Shown: piece after piece, positions 1 to 12,987 of the stretch
Layout: the number at the start of each line of letters is the position of its first letter
How positions within the stretch are numbered: position 1 is the first letter of the stretch
Assembly (NCBI GenBank): GCA_003427395.1
Contig: BFEA01000606.1
Coordinates: 756,262 to 820,261, forward strand
Reading direction: 5' to 3'
Length of the DNA stretch: 64,000 bases
Origin: Chara braunii
Lineage: Eukaryota > Streptophyta > Charophyceae > Charales > Characeae
The notes under the pieces: generated by a model
The model's input: the letters and a program-made list of their open reading frames with translations, nothing else
Database searches by the model: none
What the model was told of the DNA's origin: nothing
Program-made: the position numbers and the translations under genes

Positions 1-1496
1 CTGGGAGCATTAACGTGGGGAAGGGTAGGGAAGGTGGCCTATCCTGTCAGGACAACCACCGGCCACCGCTGCCAGCGATCACCGTGGGTCTAGTCCTTGG
101 CCTCTACAACACCCTGGGCTTAAAAAAAAAAAAATGATGCACTACGGCCAACCGGGGGGGAACCGGCCCGGTCGACCAGCCGGTAGGACCGGTCCGGTTC
201 CGGTTGGGGGAGGGGGAGGGGCCCCCAGTCCTACCGGGTTTGCAGCACTGGGGGCTGGGCCCGACGACGGTCGCCGTTGAGAAATCTCATTGGCATCTGT
301 CTTTTCATTCCGGCCTCCTAAACGATCGGAGGCCCACCTGAGGCCTCCCTATTTTCCCACTGGCAGAGGTACCAGTGGTTCAAAAAGAAAAAGAACAAGC
401 AAAAGGAAAAAAAAGATGGGTACCGGGGTACCAGGGATCCAAAAAGGACGACACCAGGGTACCATGGTTGTATCAGATGCACCTTGACTTGAGTTTGACT
501 GAATAATAAGGCATTGCATGTACAGAGATCGCCCAGAATGCAGGCCTCACAGCTACGTCTCCAGATGTGATTATGCTCACTCGTCGGATCGGCGGTACCG
601 ATAATGGGCACCAATCTCCACCGTTGTGTAGCTCACACCTGGAATAGAGCACTTTGTCTTGTTGCAGTCAAGGTGCAGGTCATTGTCATGTAATGCTGAT
701 AAAGCTCTACGTATCTCGAATGTAAGGAAACGGTGATCGGATTGGAGAGCCGAAGCAAACGGTCGATGCAAATCGTCGCGGCACTCACCTAGCAGGCGAG
801 CAGTTACTACGTCTAAGGCACCCACTCACACAAGAACTGTAGCACAGGCTCAGTAAAATTGCACGAAATCAAACATGGGGCTTTTTAGAAAGTTTTCTCC
901 CTCCATCGAAAGAGCAACCAGTGGAAGGTAGGAATGTAGGAAGGAGAGGCCGCCAAACTGTGGATTGTGTCGACGAGTATCGGGTGCTCTGGCTATGGTT
1001 GTTTCGTTGTCGGATCTTTTATCGCCTGAGCTTTTGGCGGCGGGTTATCTCGCTTAGCCTCGACTCGTTCGACTGGTTTTGTGGCTCTTGCAAGGAATTA
1101 TTTCAATTTTTCGGAACTGCATCGTCTTGGTATGTCTCTTGGATTTGCTTGAATTGGCGTGCGTGATAGCGTTGCTCTTATTGGTGGGTTGTTATCCACA
1201 CTTTCCTCATGCTGTGACTGTTTATGCCAGGCAGTGTGTCTTCCATCTATCCATCCATTCCGGCATTTCCTTTCAGGAACAGCGGGGGAAACCCTCATAA
1301 AAATCTCATGTTCGATTTTCTGTAATTAGAAGAGAAACCACCTCAAATTTAACGGAATGGCTGCTTAATACATGCTACGATCCTGGATATCTCACAGTGG
1401 AAAAACTCAAAGAAGGACAATGCCGTTCAATTGCAACTGAAATGTAAGAGATCGGAAAGAGAAATAGACAAAGAAGGAAGAAGAATAGAGTATGAA
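1..1496. other. No recognised gene; unclassified sequence
   Basis: I recognise no gene here. A short A-run lies at about 121-134, followed by a G/C-rich stretch with repeated CCGG-type words. An open frame on the minus strand at 577-825 is listed separately. The rest shows no protein family, no RNA gene and no clear terminal repeat. Single-copy sequence of the host locus and an old eroded transposon are equally possible. Confidence 0.4.
577..825 (-). CDS. Weak candidate exon or small ORF, unknown
   Basis: An 82-codon open frame on the minus strand that I do not recognise. It does not resemble the transposon proteins elsewhere in the window, so it may come from a host gene. It contains splice-like GTGAGT and GTGTGAG words, and a CTTAG acceptor-like word lies near its 5' side. 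If it is real it is more likely an exon than a complete protein. There is no supporting partner exon. Treat it as speculative. Confidence 0.12.
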   Translation of the reverse strand: MGALDVVTARLLGECRDDLHRPFASALQSDHRFLTFEIRRALSALHDNDLHLDCNKTKCSIPGVSYTTVEIGAHYRYRRSDE

Positions 1497-1555
1497 AGAA
1501 GAAGAAGAAGAAGAAGAAGAAGAAGAAGAAGAAGAAGAAGAAGAAGAAGAAGAAG
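1497..1555 (+). repeat. (GAA)n microsatellite
   Basis: An almost pure GAA array of about 59 bp. It would read as poly-Glu on one strand and poly-Ser or poly-Leu on the other, which explains the artificial open frames across it. A second, longer GAA array lies at 60012-60115. Confidence 0.95.
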
Positions 1556-1559
1556 ACGA

Positions 1560-1880
1560 GCCACCAACTGCCTCCTTAAGCCTCTCTCCTGACATCTTAT
1601 TAATAACAACAATGAATGAACCGGAGTCAATGTCCAAATCCTCCCCTTACTGCCAGCCACTCTTGGCAAGGCTGGTGGGTATGGTGGACCGTCGGCGCCT
1701 AGCTCTGACGACCGAAGGACAATCCAAGGCTACTGTGCATCTCCCACTATGGCCACCATGCCACTTTAGACGCCCGGAGTCTTTCCTTCAAAGTAGCATC
1801 CCACTTGGGGCCTTCTTCACAGGTGTAGCGCCAACCAAGAAGATGGAGATGCAGACCACCATAGCCACGCTAAGCTCCTT
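1560..1880 (+). repeat. Dispersed repeat, copy 1
   Basis: This segment resembles 59040-59430 in the same orientation. Shared blocks include TTACTGCCAGC, GGGGCCTTCTT, GCCAACCAA followed by AAGATG, and a CCATAGCC word. The order and spacing of the blocks are similar, with many substitutions and indels. No coding capacity is visible. It may be part of a non-autonomous retrotransposon; the class is unknown. Confidence 0.5.
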
Positions 1881-4228
1881 TCTTCACTCTCCTCCTTCTT
1901 CTTCTTCCTCCTCCTTTTCCTTCTTCTTCCTCCTGCTTCCTCACTCCTCCATAGCCATGTCTCCGTCCTTCTCTGCCTTGGTCTCCTTACCATAGCCGAG
2001 GCGGGGACCAAGCTCCGCCTTCCTCCTCCAACCAGCACACCACCTGGCCAATGAGTACAGCAGCAGCCTCACGGGTTGCTCCCTGAAGAATGAGGCCAAA
2101 TGCAGTGCTCACTCTTTACTTGTACCGCAGCTGCACTCCACTGCCGGCACTTTCCGAGGTACCCGGCCTCTTAGCCGACCGGTTGCCTCCTCGTCTTTAG
2201 CGGGAACATCATTGCAGTCTGATATTTCCCCGCATCGCAGGCTCTAGCCTGCCGGATTGGTATGGACCCCTAAGTCTACTGGGCCTCTAATCTACTACCT
2301 TGGCCTACAAAAGGTACTTCCTTTTTGTCATATCTGCCTCCACACCCGCTACTTCTTGCCTTTGGCCTCCGCGGGTCTCTTCTACCCGACCTCGCCTGCT
2401 GCAACCCCAAACGACACACTGCCACAGACTAGTATTGGCCCTAGGGCCATATCAACACACATACCCTCACCAGCGGGTCACCCATACACATATGGGGCTT
2501 CAGGCAGGCGGCAAGCACACGGGATATCAGCATTGATTCAGCAAGCACTCAGCCGAACACTGAAATCTCAGCAAATAAGGAAGGGCGATGAAACAACACT
2601 GATAAAAGCACTCGAAGCGTGGGAAGAAACGGGAAAAGAAAGGAAAGGGACAAGGAAAGAAATTTCCTAAAAAGGCGAGGGAACAGGTGACCACGACTCG
2701 ACAAGTGAAGAGTAAAGGACGAGACAAGGGGAGGGGCTGAATAAGGAAAGAAGAAGTGAAAAGGATCGAAGAGGACACAAGATGGGGTTTATTTTTTCAA
2801 TCCCTACACAGCATCAGCGAGCAACAGCCAATGTGGAGACACACCGCAGCCTTGCATACGGTCAGACAGACTCCTTTACTAATACGGTAAGTCTCTCCAC
2901 ACATCTACACTATGATCTCAATGGGCGCGAACCACAGCAAAAGGAAGACAGAAGATCACACTTTGGCTTTCACCAGGGAGTGCAAGACCCCTATCGAGAA
3001 GGAATTCGAGCAACCATCATTCTCATCTTCCGATTATAGAACAGAGGAACAGTGGTATCTGTCGATAGCATCCAAAGTCCAACCCTTCATCAAGTAGCCA
3101 GACAGCATACGACAGACGGAAGAGACAAACAGAAATACAAGTTTCGTCCAATTTCGTCGACACCGGTACCAAGGGTGGAAGAAAAGGCATGTACGCAGAT
3201 CCCCGCGTTGGCAAAGAAGACTCGATAGAGAGGCACAAACAACTTATTTGGAGTGCACCCTAATCGTCGCCCGACCCCGTACTATCAATACACACCCCCA
3301 ACTTCCCGCCACACACACACTGACCATTACACCTTATCCCCAACTCCTCCAGCACAACCCTCATGCTAAGAGTACTCTCCCCACGGCACGACTTATCCCA
3401 AACCGTCACACACCCCACTATTACCAGTCTACACAGCAAATCTCAAGTCCAAACTAAGGCAAGCATCTAAAGGGAGTAGGCTTTACCCACCGAAATAAGA
3501 GGAAGAATAACTCGAACCCTACCACCCGGATTAACCCAACAGTAATATTCTTTGACTCCCACCCCTCTTGAACGGCACTTACCCCCAGCACCACCACCTA
3601 CAACCCAATAGAACCCCAAGTCCCCCCTACAGAGCTACCCCCCACCCCCCGCCGAGTGTACAGTCACACCGCCCGAACTGACCAGTCGCCCCGTTTAGCA
3701 CACGATACATTGTCTACCCTCCAACCAGGCAAGGAAACACAGTCCCAATAGAGAATCAAACAACAAGAAGCCCAACCCATCAATTCCCACATTGCAGACT
3801 CTCACACAACTCTCATCCCCAAGTCAATTGATTGTCTTGGTAATCATTTAGAATAAATCGATATATTATCTTTTATCATTCTTTATTTGGTGAAGTTATA
3901 ATTAATTATTAATTATTTATTAATGATTATTTTATTTAAGCCACTAACGCCAATAGCGGTTCAGAGGAAAATCCTCTGGCTCAGTACTTGAATCTATCCG
4001 ATTCTCGAGCATTTATCCCCTGCCGGAAAGCAGTTGATCACCCCCGATAAAGAAAGAGAAGGAGCTCATTTTCTGATCTCCGAACAATCCCCAAGAGGGG
4101 ATGCTGAACGCCGGCCAAATCTATGAAGATTAAATCGGATAAATCGTACGCTGATTCCCTCCACGCAAGACATGCCGGAAAGCAAGATCACAGAACCGCA
4201 ACCACGCAAGTAGAAGCACCGACACAAC
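1881..4228. other. No recognised gene; C-rich tract and AT-rich island
   Basis: No protein family is recognisable. 1880-2000 is CCT-rich. 3240-3800 is strikingly poor in G on this strand, with many CCC and CAC words. 3840-3945 is an AT-rich island made of TTAATTATT-type words. The last part may include the 5' untranslated region of the LINE that starts downstream, but no boundary can be set. Confidence 0.4.
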
Positions 4229-7142
4229 ATGGCGATCTCGTATGCGGAGACATTAAGGAAAGAGCCCAAGCAGCAGAAGCCAACAAACCCCGCAAACCCG
4301 GCGAATGAGCCCACTCCAGGAGGACATTCACATGACCAGGCACAGTCCCCACTGGGAACACAAGCGCTACCTTCAGGCAACTCACAAAAAGGTTCACAAT
4401 CCTCAACCTCCGAAGCGGCCTCGAGGTCCCTGGCCCAAAAGGCAATGGATTTTCTCATCTCAAGCACTCAGATCAAATCCAAAGTGAACATTATCAAAGA
4501 GACGATCCCCTCAGACGAAGGAGAAGGAGAAAAGCAGGTAGAAATATAGGAATATCCGGAAGAGGATGAATCCAACTGTGAAGAGGTGTTTAACAAGCAC
4601 GCAGTCTTGTTTCATTTCCCACAGAAGTGCGCAGACATGTCCCCGAATGAAAAACGATCTTGGGTCCGGGACATCCTCAGATCCCTTGAGGAAATTCCGG
4701 GCACAGAACCAGATGTCACATACCATAAACGAACGCGCAACACAGTCATGATTGTCACCCCAGATAAAGCTTACACACGCTACCTAATCTCCTTAAACAG
4801 TCTCAAATGCAGAAGGGGAGTAGTCACAGTTACAAACTGGAAACCCAGACGAGCACCGCAGCCCGATGCCTCAAGGCACAGACAAACCATGTTGTGGAAC
4901 CACTTCTGGATTCAGTTTGATAACATCGCGGAAGGCTTGCACAACTTTGTGGAACACAGGCTGGCGAAAGCATATCCAAACAACCCGGTCATCGAATGGC
5001 TGGCTTCAGGCCCTGAATTCCTAGCACCCAATCATGACTCCAGAATCGCATGTCTTGAAGTCCCTTCAAGCATCCCGCCACAGTTCCCAAATACCTGGCT
5101 ATTCCAAAAATCAAATGGTCAGAAGCTGACAGTCTTTCTCTCTACCGAAGCCAATTGAAGATATTTAAAGTGCAGAGGAAAGGGTCACCTGGGCACAGGC
5201 AGAAATTGTCCACTCAATAGGGACAGAGCAGGGAAACCAGGCCAGATCCAAGCTAACCTTGTCGAATGTGAAACAATCTCAGGTTTGTGGTTCATTGACG
5301 ACCCTACCTACCGTGGATGGGTCTTCGACGACAGGTTGGAAGACCCAAAATGGGTATGGACACTACATGGTGAATCATCTGTCCAACCCGATATATACCC
5401 ACCACATGGCAGCCAATGGCAAACAAAGGGGGCGAGGGAAATTGAGGACAAGGAAGGAGGTTACCTAAAAAAACAAATCTTGGATTCGCAGGGGATTATG
5501 GAAGACAAGCACAAGAAAGACACCTTGCAGGAATTAATCAAAATAGGCAGCTCAACTGAGAAAGCCTATTTTGAAAATCTGCAAGCACAAGACAAGATCC
5601 TACAAGCAACCAACACAAGGAATCTCAGAAACCTAAAGGGGACAGCTCATCCAGCGGCCCACACAAATGGGTCGAAAGAAAAGTCAATCAATCCCCACCA
5701 AACTCGCCTGCCCACAACACAACATAGGGCAAAGGCATCAACTCAAGGGTCTCGACGCAGCAACAGAGGAGATGGATGCGGACTCTGACAAAAAACAGGA
5801 AAACCGGGAGGAAGAAGAAGGAGGAAACACGGACAGCAAAGGGAAGAAACAAAGAGGAATCTAGGAAGAATGCAACAAAGAAAGAGAAGAAATGATGAAG
5901 GAAGGAGATGAGGAAGACACAGCAGGAGGAAGAAGTGAACAGGGAGAAGGAAAAGAGAACGAGGAAGAAGATGGGACTATGGCAGATGACAACATGGCAT
6001 AGGACTCTGCAGAGGAAGACGCACACATGGGAAGAGATTAGGATGTGGCCGAAGGAACAAGCGAGGAAGATCAAGAAGACACCCACAATTGGCTTGCATA
6101 ATATGTCAAGGGGATGGAAAGAGAAAAAAAAATAGAATTTGAAATCAGAGTTGCACACAAAAAACACATCTGCAGCCTACAAAACTTCAATCCGACACAG
6201 CAAACACTGAGCAACCTGTTCCCCACAGACAATCAATACGAAATCCTAGAAAAGGAACAGGAACTGTCAGAATTCCTTGTTGAATGGTACGGAGCCAAAC
6301 TGGCGGATGCAGCCAATCAGGGAAACCAAGCACTGAACAGCCTCATTTGGCCCAGGTCCTACATTAAGGCAAACTCCCAAAAACTGAACAAAAGGCGCAA
6401 AGGAGGAAGAGGAAAAATGCAACCCATCCAGACAGCAAGCGCACAGAACCAAGAATTGGATGAGGACGGAGAGGATAGACCCTTGGACGAGAAGGAAGAT
6501 CTCGACAGGCAAAAGGAGATCCTCAAAGCACAAATCACTATGCTGAGGGATCGGAACGGGGAAACAGCTGAAATGACAATCAATCTGCAAAAATTGGCAG
6601 CAGGTCAAAATGCAGAAATGTTCACGACATCCAAGCTAGAAGCCAAAGGTCGATGCAGGAAAAAAGCGATAATCCCCTACAGATGAAACACAAAACATGA
6701 GGATTGGGAAGTTGCAGTTAACAAGTCGTGGGCTCTCATTGCACTAGCCAAACCAAGCAAAAAAACACTAACAATCAACATCTCAGAAGATGCCCCCATG
6801 AGTGCTCATACCCTGGGAACATGGGGGGAATGGAGAGAGGAGTGGATTGGCGCGAGGGGGGACCTGATGATCAACGATCTCGGACCGTACATGGTCCGGT
6901 ATTCAATGGAGGTTGAGATCAAGGACCACCTCACATGGAAACCATTGAAGGTAGTTCAGGCAATCCCCTACGGCCTCTTAGGCGGTGACATCCCTGCAGA
7001 ACGGACAGCAGTTGCAACGTCAATTGCAGAGGGACATGAAGTCTTCGCAGACGAACAGGAGCATCTAGCCCAAGCTCTGGAAGTGGGCGCCCGGGTGGTT
7101 AGAATCCACAACATAGAACCCTTCGCCACCACCCCCAACTAA
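4229..7142 (+). pseudogene. LINE A ORF1 (gag-like RNA-binding protein), broken
   Basis: In LINEs, ORF1 proteins bind the element RNA and accompany it to the target. From the ATG at 4229 the frame is interrupted by a TAG at 4547 and a TGA at 5156, but stays in the same frame to about 5788. A segment then shifts frame and resumes at 6114-6686 and 6798-7142. Around 5160-5215 a CCHC zinc knuckle is still visible (CRGKGHLG followed by a Cys), but the first Cys has been lost. The same blocks occur in LINE C ORF1 on the opposite strand (33142-35667): the FWVQFDN/FWIQFDN block, a PNNPVI.WL block and the IPYGLLGG block near the C terminus. This confirms homology between the two elements. Confidence 0.75.
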
Positions 7143-7249
7143 ATAATCTGGATCAAGAAAGGTAATGGTAGTCCTACAACCAACCCTCCATGACATCACC
7201 GAGCCACACAACTCGGACCGCACAAGCGGGCAGAATCCGACATTTCAAA

Positions 7250-10200
7250 CTCGAGCCGAAGAAACCTGAGTTAACAATGATGTCATGGAACGTTAATGGA
7301 CTAGCGATAATCCTATCCAATGGTGAAAAATGAGACAATATAACCAACTACCTCAACTGGTTCTCAAGGAACCCACAGTGCATAGTATGCATACAAGACA
7401 CGCACCTAACCAACTCAGTGAAGCACCAAGCAACGATCAATAGAATACACTCCAAGCTCAAGCATGTAAAAGCAAGTCAATGGGCCCCTCAACAAGAATC
7501 GGCTCAGCAGGAACAACCATACTCTGGACTAGGAACTCAAGAGCAGCCAACCATATCAACATCATGGAATGTCAAATAGACGTTGAAGAAGGAAGATGGA
7601 TTGAAATTCACTTCACATACAAAGAAGAATCCTTCCAACTAATAAACGCCTATGCACCCAATGACCCTACTCAAAGAAGAGACTTCATACAACGTATCTT
7701 AACAAGATGTGACATGCAAAAACACATGCTACTAGTAGGAGATTGGAACACGGTACTCGATCTATTAAACGACCGGATATCTACATAACAGATAAATAGG
7801 GAAGAAACCTGGTTAAGTGAAGCCCAAGAGATGAATACACTCATCATGGAGAGACACTCAATGGAACCCCTCAGAATACTCCACCCACAAAAGAAAAGAC
7901 TCACCTTCAGGAAAAGAAACAGATCACAACACATAACAAGCTCAGCAATAGACTACTTTCTAGTTTCTGAGTCACTCAGAGGAGCAGTCCACAATGTCGG
8001 AATAGGCAAACTTCCTTACAATAATGGTCTAGATCATAGCCCAATCTTCATCAACCTACTCCTCGATCCCGGAGTACAAAAAGGTCCTAGCTTCTTCAAG
8101 ATAAATAACTTCATACTAGACACTCCACAAATGAAGGAAGCAATAGCCATCGCGTGCATAGAATTGGAAAGGGAAGGAGCGGACTTCCCAAACTTAGTAG
8201 CCAATCTATCCAAAGTAGCATCCACATCGTCCAGAAAACTGGGAGCTCAAAGGAACCAACGTATAAAGGAACTGGAAGCAACAGTCCAAGTAGCAAGAAA
8301 AAACCTCATTAGTAACCCCCACTAGACCCTATACGAGGATTCTCTAGCCAAAGCAAGATCAGAACTGGGCATCTGGAATGCATGGAAAGCAAAAGGATTG
8401 GGATTAAGGGCAAGAATCAGAGAGTGGGAAGAAGGAGAAAGAATGACAAAGTATTTCTTTCAAAAAATTAGAGCAAGAGGGAGGAACTCTACCATTCATG
8501 AACTTAGAGGAGAAGAGGGGCTTACTTCAAACCCAAAAAAGATGTTGTCAATAAAAGAAACTCTTTATAAAAACCTCTATACCTCCAAAACAGAACAACC
8601 CACTCGAGGACCAGTGATACGAGCAAGAGAAAAGTTCTCCAAAGACTTGGCAAAAACAATGCTCATGGCACTAGCAGAAGAACTAGATGCACCAATTACA
8701 AATGAGGAAATTAAAAGAGCCTTGGACTCAATGAAAGCTGGGAAAACCCCTGGTCAAGATGGATTGTCCAAAGAATTTTGGCAAAGGTACTGGGAACTCC
8801 TAGGAGAAGAGTACAGTAAGTTCATAAGTGAAGCATGGCCTTCGGAGGGCTTAGGAAATATCTCAGTACCGGGATAATCACCCTGCTATACAAGAAAGGA
8901 GATCTCACAGACATCAAGAACTACGGACTTATCACCCTACTAACAGTAGCATACAAGGTTCTAGCCAAGCTACTAGCAAACAGAATCAGGAAGATCATCA
9001 AAACTGCTTCCACATAGACCAAACAGCCTTGAAACAGGCTTCATCCAGGGCAGATTCATATTACACAACGTAATGACTCTAGCAGAATCAGTAAGATATA
9101 TTAAGGATAAAAGACTTATTGCCCCAATCCTCTTCTTTGACTTTGAGAAAGCTTATGACCAGGTCAATTGGGCATTCCTTCAACAATGTATGGAAAAGAT
9201 GGGAGTGAGTCCAAATTTTCGAAAACGGGTTAGAATTTTGTACAATGACGCACACGGAGCAGTTCAAGTAAACGATCGCATATCTAATCTCTACAAGATG
9301 GTTGGGTCCGTAAGGCAAGGCGATCCGCTAGCAACTCCTATATTCCTGTTTATCATGGAGGCGATCGCCTCCTTCCTCAGGAAAGATCCATCCATACAAA
9401 GACTCACAACAAATCTGTCAGAAGACCCCAACATGCCACACCTCATAACACCCACAATCATGTTCGCAGATGATTTGACCGTATTCATAAGAGCATTCAA
9501 CTCCTCCTTCGAGGCCTTCACTAGAGCAATGAACGCATACGAACTGACATCTGAAATGCGAATCAATTGGCAAAAGACAATAGGATGGTGGTTAACAGAT
9601 GGGAGCATAGACCTCCCTCAAAACGCACCAGAGGGCATGACTTGGACAAACACAAAAGAACCCTTGAGATTCCTAGGAATATAAATGACAAAACATGGAG
9701 CAAAGACAGAAATGTCCCCTAGCCTCCTAGCCAAGATGACAAACAAACTAACTAGCTGGGGCAAAATACACACCTCTTTACATGGAAGAACCCTTATACT
9801 AAACTCAGCCATATTTGCCATGATGTGGTACGTAGCAACATTTTGGGCACCAGACCATTCGACATTGAGAAACCTAAGAAGAAAGGCCACAACTTACCTG
9901 TGGACAGGAGATGCCTCTAGACAACACTTCATAACAAAAGTCGCCTGGGAGTATGTCACGAGGAAAAAATGTCAAGGAGGGCTGGGAGTCCTGGACTCTA
10001 TAAAAGCCTTACAAACTAAATGGATCATTAAGCTCATCTCTAGACCCACCCTACCGTGGAGAGCTTTAGCCCTTGACGGGATACAACAACTACCAATATA
10101 TAACACCCCAGCCAATATGGAAGGGTCATTCTGGGTAATGAGCAAATCATGGGCAATGAAAGGGGGGGACCACAACAGAACGCATTCAAGAAAAGAGTCA

Positions 10201-11570
10201 AGATTAGGGTTCTGAAAAAGGATCCTTCGAGATTGGAGAGAAATTTTCCCAGCTAAGGTCAAGAAACCAGGCAACAAGGAAGAGACACTAAGGCAGCCCC
10301 TATTCTGTAATCAATTGATTACAAAAGAAAATGGCAATCCATTCACCCTGACCTCAAAAGACACAAAATGGGGAGTATGGTTAGAAAACGTCATATGGCA
10401 GATCAAACACATCTGGGACGACAACACAAAAGAATGGAAACAAGGGAACTAACTCAGACAACAACTCAAGGGCTGCCACCGACTAAACCAGAATTTACAG
10501 GAAATCATAACTGCCATCCCGCCAGAATGGGTCTCAATACTGAAAAAGGACAGACAATGGAGCACAATTGGGTAATCCTATTGAACGGGCCCGATCAAAA
10601 ACACGCCCTAGCATATTAGGGTAGAGAAAAGGACAAACAAAACTGGTTAATATTTACTATGCACAAAATAGAGGACCCAGACGCTGATCACAGTAAGATC
10701 CACAAAAATCAGACAGCACAGGTTTCAGTTCGGGAAGATAACCAGAGGAAGGTAAGAGTAATAGAAAACAAAGACTTAACCATATATTGCCCCCAAAGGG
10801 CCCAAACCCCATTAGAGAACCTAGAAGTAGACCCAGCAGAATGGGCATGGAACCTAAAACAAGGAACCTCAGGAATTAACACAAATTCAACCTACTGCAA
10901 TACACAACCAAACTAGGTTATAGATTGAGACGGCATTTCGCGAACCCGGACCCAATAATAACAGAGCGCTGAAAAAAGCACCTTGATGCAAAAACCTATA
11001 CATTAGACCTGATTCCATGGAACAGATTAGCGTCTATAAACCCTCCCAAATTTAGAAGCCGACAATGGTTAATCCTCTACCTACCAGTTCGACTAAACCA
11101 ATGGCTAAATGTCAAAAGAAAGGAGGACAGCAGAAACCCACTGAAGGAACTATGCGCCAACTGTAGTGACGGCCAAATAGAAAATTTGTATCACTGTTTC
11201 CTCCTATGCCCTAGAATAAAACCACTATGGCAAAGGGTAGCAAAGTTATGGAACTTAATAACTGGCTCAACTTTCAGAAGCAACAACACACTCCTACTCC
11301 TAGGTTTTGAAAGCCCAGAAAATTGGAGCCCACTAGAATCTAACCTCTTCAGAATACTTAGAAAGCTACACTATGGGTAATATGGCGGAAAAGATGTCAA
11401 GAAACAATAGAAAAACAGAGGATACACACCCAAGCAGCTTGGACAATTGGGTCGTATGGCGTAAGGTGCGCAAAAGGATGAAAGAAGATGAAACCAAAGC
11501 CAAAGAACACCAATACAAGTTTGAAGAACACTTCCTAGCAAAAGGGAAAATCACTTTGATCCGAAAATGA
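7250..11570 (+). pseudogene. LINE A ORF2 (endonuclease-RT), broken
   Basis: ORF2 proteins nick target DNA and prime reverse transcription there. APE endonuclease motifs are visible: SWNVNGL near 7285, NAYAPN near 7645 and LVGDWN near 7735. RT motifs follow in 9073-9684: motif A FDFEKAYD near 9140, motif B SVRQGDPLA near 9310 and the catalytic FADD at 9463-9474, which is intact. A zinc ribbon of the zf-RVT type (Cys-x2-Cys, then His-Cys-x3-Cys) sits at about 11150-11215, with a basic tail to 11570. Stops occur at 7786, 8323, 9682 and elsewhere, and one stretch (8835-9017) is in a shifted frame. No frame is long enough for a functional enzyme. Confidence 0.85.
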
Positions 11571-12530
11571 AGTATGGTATTCTGATTATGGGAAGGTCTC
11601 CCACCAAGACTCCAGAGTCCATACCCAAGAAACCTCGGTAAACAGTATTCTCGAGTCCTTAGAAGCCAACATACTCTCAGACTAAATTAACATATAGACC
11701 ATAAAAGGAAAACGCCCAATCAGTCTAGTCCCAAGAAAGAAGACAATACAAGAATGCACAACCGGTCAGAGATAGGTATATTCTAACTGCAAGAGAAAAC
11801 TCAGAAATAGCTCAGATACAGAATAGACGAACCTAAGACAATAGACAAAACAACTTTAAAGTTTAAACAGACCAATACCTCAAAAGGACGGATGGCTACA
11901 GGTTACTGTATGTTAGGTTAGCGACACAAACAGCAAGTAAATACCCTACGCATAGAGAAGTCAGATAGTACCCAAGGTTTCACCAGGGATAGCACTATAG
12001 GATGTCAGACCATAGAAAAGCGCAGGTCACAAGCGAAGGACCTATCACAAAGGTAAATAGTTAACCTAGGGTTTTAGAGTTCTAGCAAGAAGTGCAACAA
12101 ATTCAGCCCCATAGTGCACAACCTACATGGATTTCACCACGGACCGTCAACCAGCAGTTCTAGAGAGAGTAGAGAATCAGACAGCTGATGAGCTGAGAGG
12201 AACTGACTGGTTCGAACAAAAGGAGTCTACTTTCAAATAATAGGATAAATTGTACACCAGGTTAGCAAAAGGTAGGAGAAAAATAGTGCAGGCTAACTTA
12301 GGCAGGGGTGAAGGAGGGTACATCCTTCCTGATGGAAGTAATCAATGTCGTGCTTTAGGCCTCCACACCAGAAGGGGGACGAGCGTGAGAGTGTTCTCAA
12401 TGTATTTTCTTTTGACTTGCCGGTGGAATAGGAACCGGACTGACGCTCCCCAGAATGGAAAAGGAGCCAGAACCATAAGGTTTTGTTTTATTTGGAAAAA
12501 AAAAAAACAAAAAAAAAAAACAAAGTTTAA
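11571..12530 (+). other. LINE A 3' untranslated region and A-rich tail
   Basis: Non-coding 3' region with no ORF. It ends with the conserved 3' block at about 12417-12470 and an A-rich tail interrupted by C and T. The same terminal block precedes the tails of other copies in the window, so it probably marks the 3' end recognised in reverse transcription. That role is inferred from its conservation and position. Confidence 0.6.
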
Positions 12531-12754
12531 CAAACACAGAAAACAGCAGATCTGCAATTTTGCAGGTCATTACACACACCTGAGGCTGAGGCACAGCTGT
12601 GCAGCGGTCTGTTCACAAAAGACATGTGATGGCGAAATAACCTTTCCATGAACTACTGGGGCATCACTCTGCCCGCCACAACACCTTTTGTTTTCCGCTA
12701 GAGCCCACCGCAACACTAGAGATCGCATAAGAATGATGATATCCACTCAACGCC

Positions 12755-12840
12755 GTTTTCACCCGAATACAACGTACAGTCATTATAGTTGTATTTAGAC
12801 TGAAAGATACTACATATACAACTATAATAGGATAATGACC
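12755..12840. repeat. Imperfect inverted repeat, MITE-like remnant
   Basis: Perfect 11-bp arms, TATAGTTGTAT at 12784-12794 and its reverse complement at 12816-12826, lie inside a longer imperfect hairpin bounded by GTCATTAT and ATAATGACC-like words. The left flank (CCGAATACAACGTACAGTCA) resembles the terminal repeat of the MITE at 41695-41815. The right side runs straight into the T-rich tail of the U6 retrocopy, so the element may have been the insertion target or may be truncated. Confidence 0.5.
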
Positions 12841-12841
12841 A

Positions 12842-12987
12842 TAATTTTTTTTTTATTTTTTTTTTTTAATAATTTGCCAATTTCGACCATTTCTCGATTT
12901 ATGTGTGTCATCCTTGCACAGGGGCCATGCTTATCTTCTCTGTATCATTCCAATTTTAACTGTTATACCGCGTTTGACGCGGGGACG
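12842..12987 (-). pseudogene. U6 spliceosomal snRNA retropseudogene
   Basis: Read on the minus strand, the segment matches U6 snRNA over nearly its whole length. The 5' end is a short hairpin (GTCCCCGCG...CGCGG, 12970-12987). AAAATTGGAA follows, then the ACAGAGA box that pairs with the 5' splice site (GATACAGAGAAGAT), the GCATGGCCCCTG stem and the AAATCGAGAAATGGTC 3' part. Several substitutions separate it from canonical plant U6, for example TAAGC for TTAGC and GTGCAAGG for GCGCAAGG. The normal 3' U-run that acts as Pol III terminator is absent. Instead an A-rich tail (T-run on plus, 12844-12867) follows, as expected for a LINE-mobilised copy. No plant-type upstream element (TCCCACATCG) is clear. 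U6 identity is confident; loss of function is inferred. Confidence 0.85.

Larger units (their letters stand above)
4229..12530 (+). mobile_element. LINE A, decayed near-full-length copy
   Basis: A non-LTR retrotransposon with ORF1, ORF2 and a long 3' region ending in an A-rich tail at about 12497-12530. Order: gag-like ORF1 with a zinc-knuckle remnant, APE-type endonuclease, reverse transcriptase, C-terminal zinc ribbon, 3' UTR. In-frame stops and small frameshifts are scattered through both ORFs, so this copy cannot make its proteins. The 3' end carries the block ACTTGCCGGTGGAATAGGAA, shared with LINE B (19164) and, inverted, with the copy at 47265. No clear target-site duplication was found. 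The 5' limit is set by ORF1 only. Confidence 0.85.

Noticed and set aside
1492-1995. 167-codon plus-strand ORF starting with poly-Glu
   Set aside because: It is created by the GAA array and the CCT-rich stretch after it. No domain is visible and the region is a dispersed repeat.
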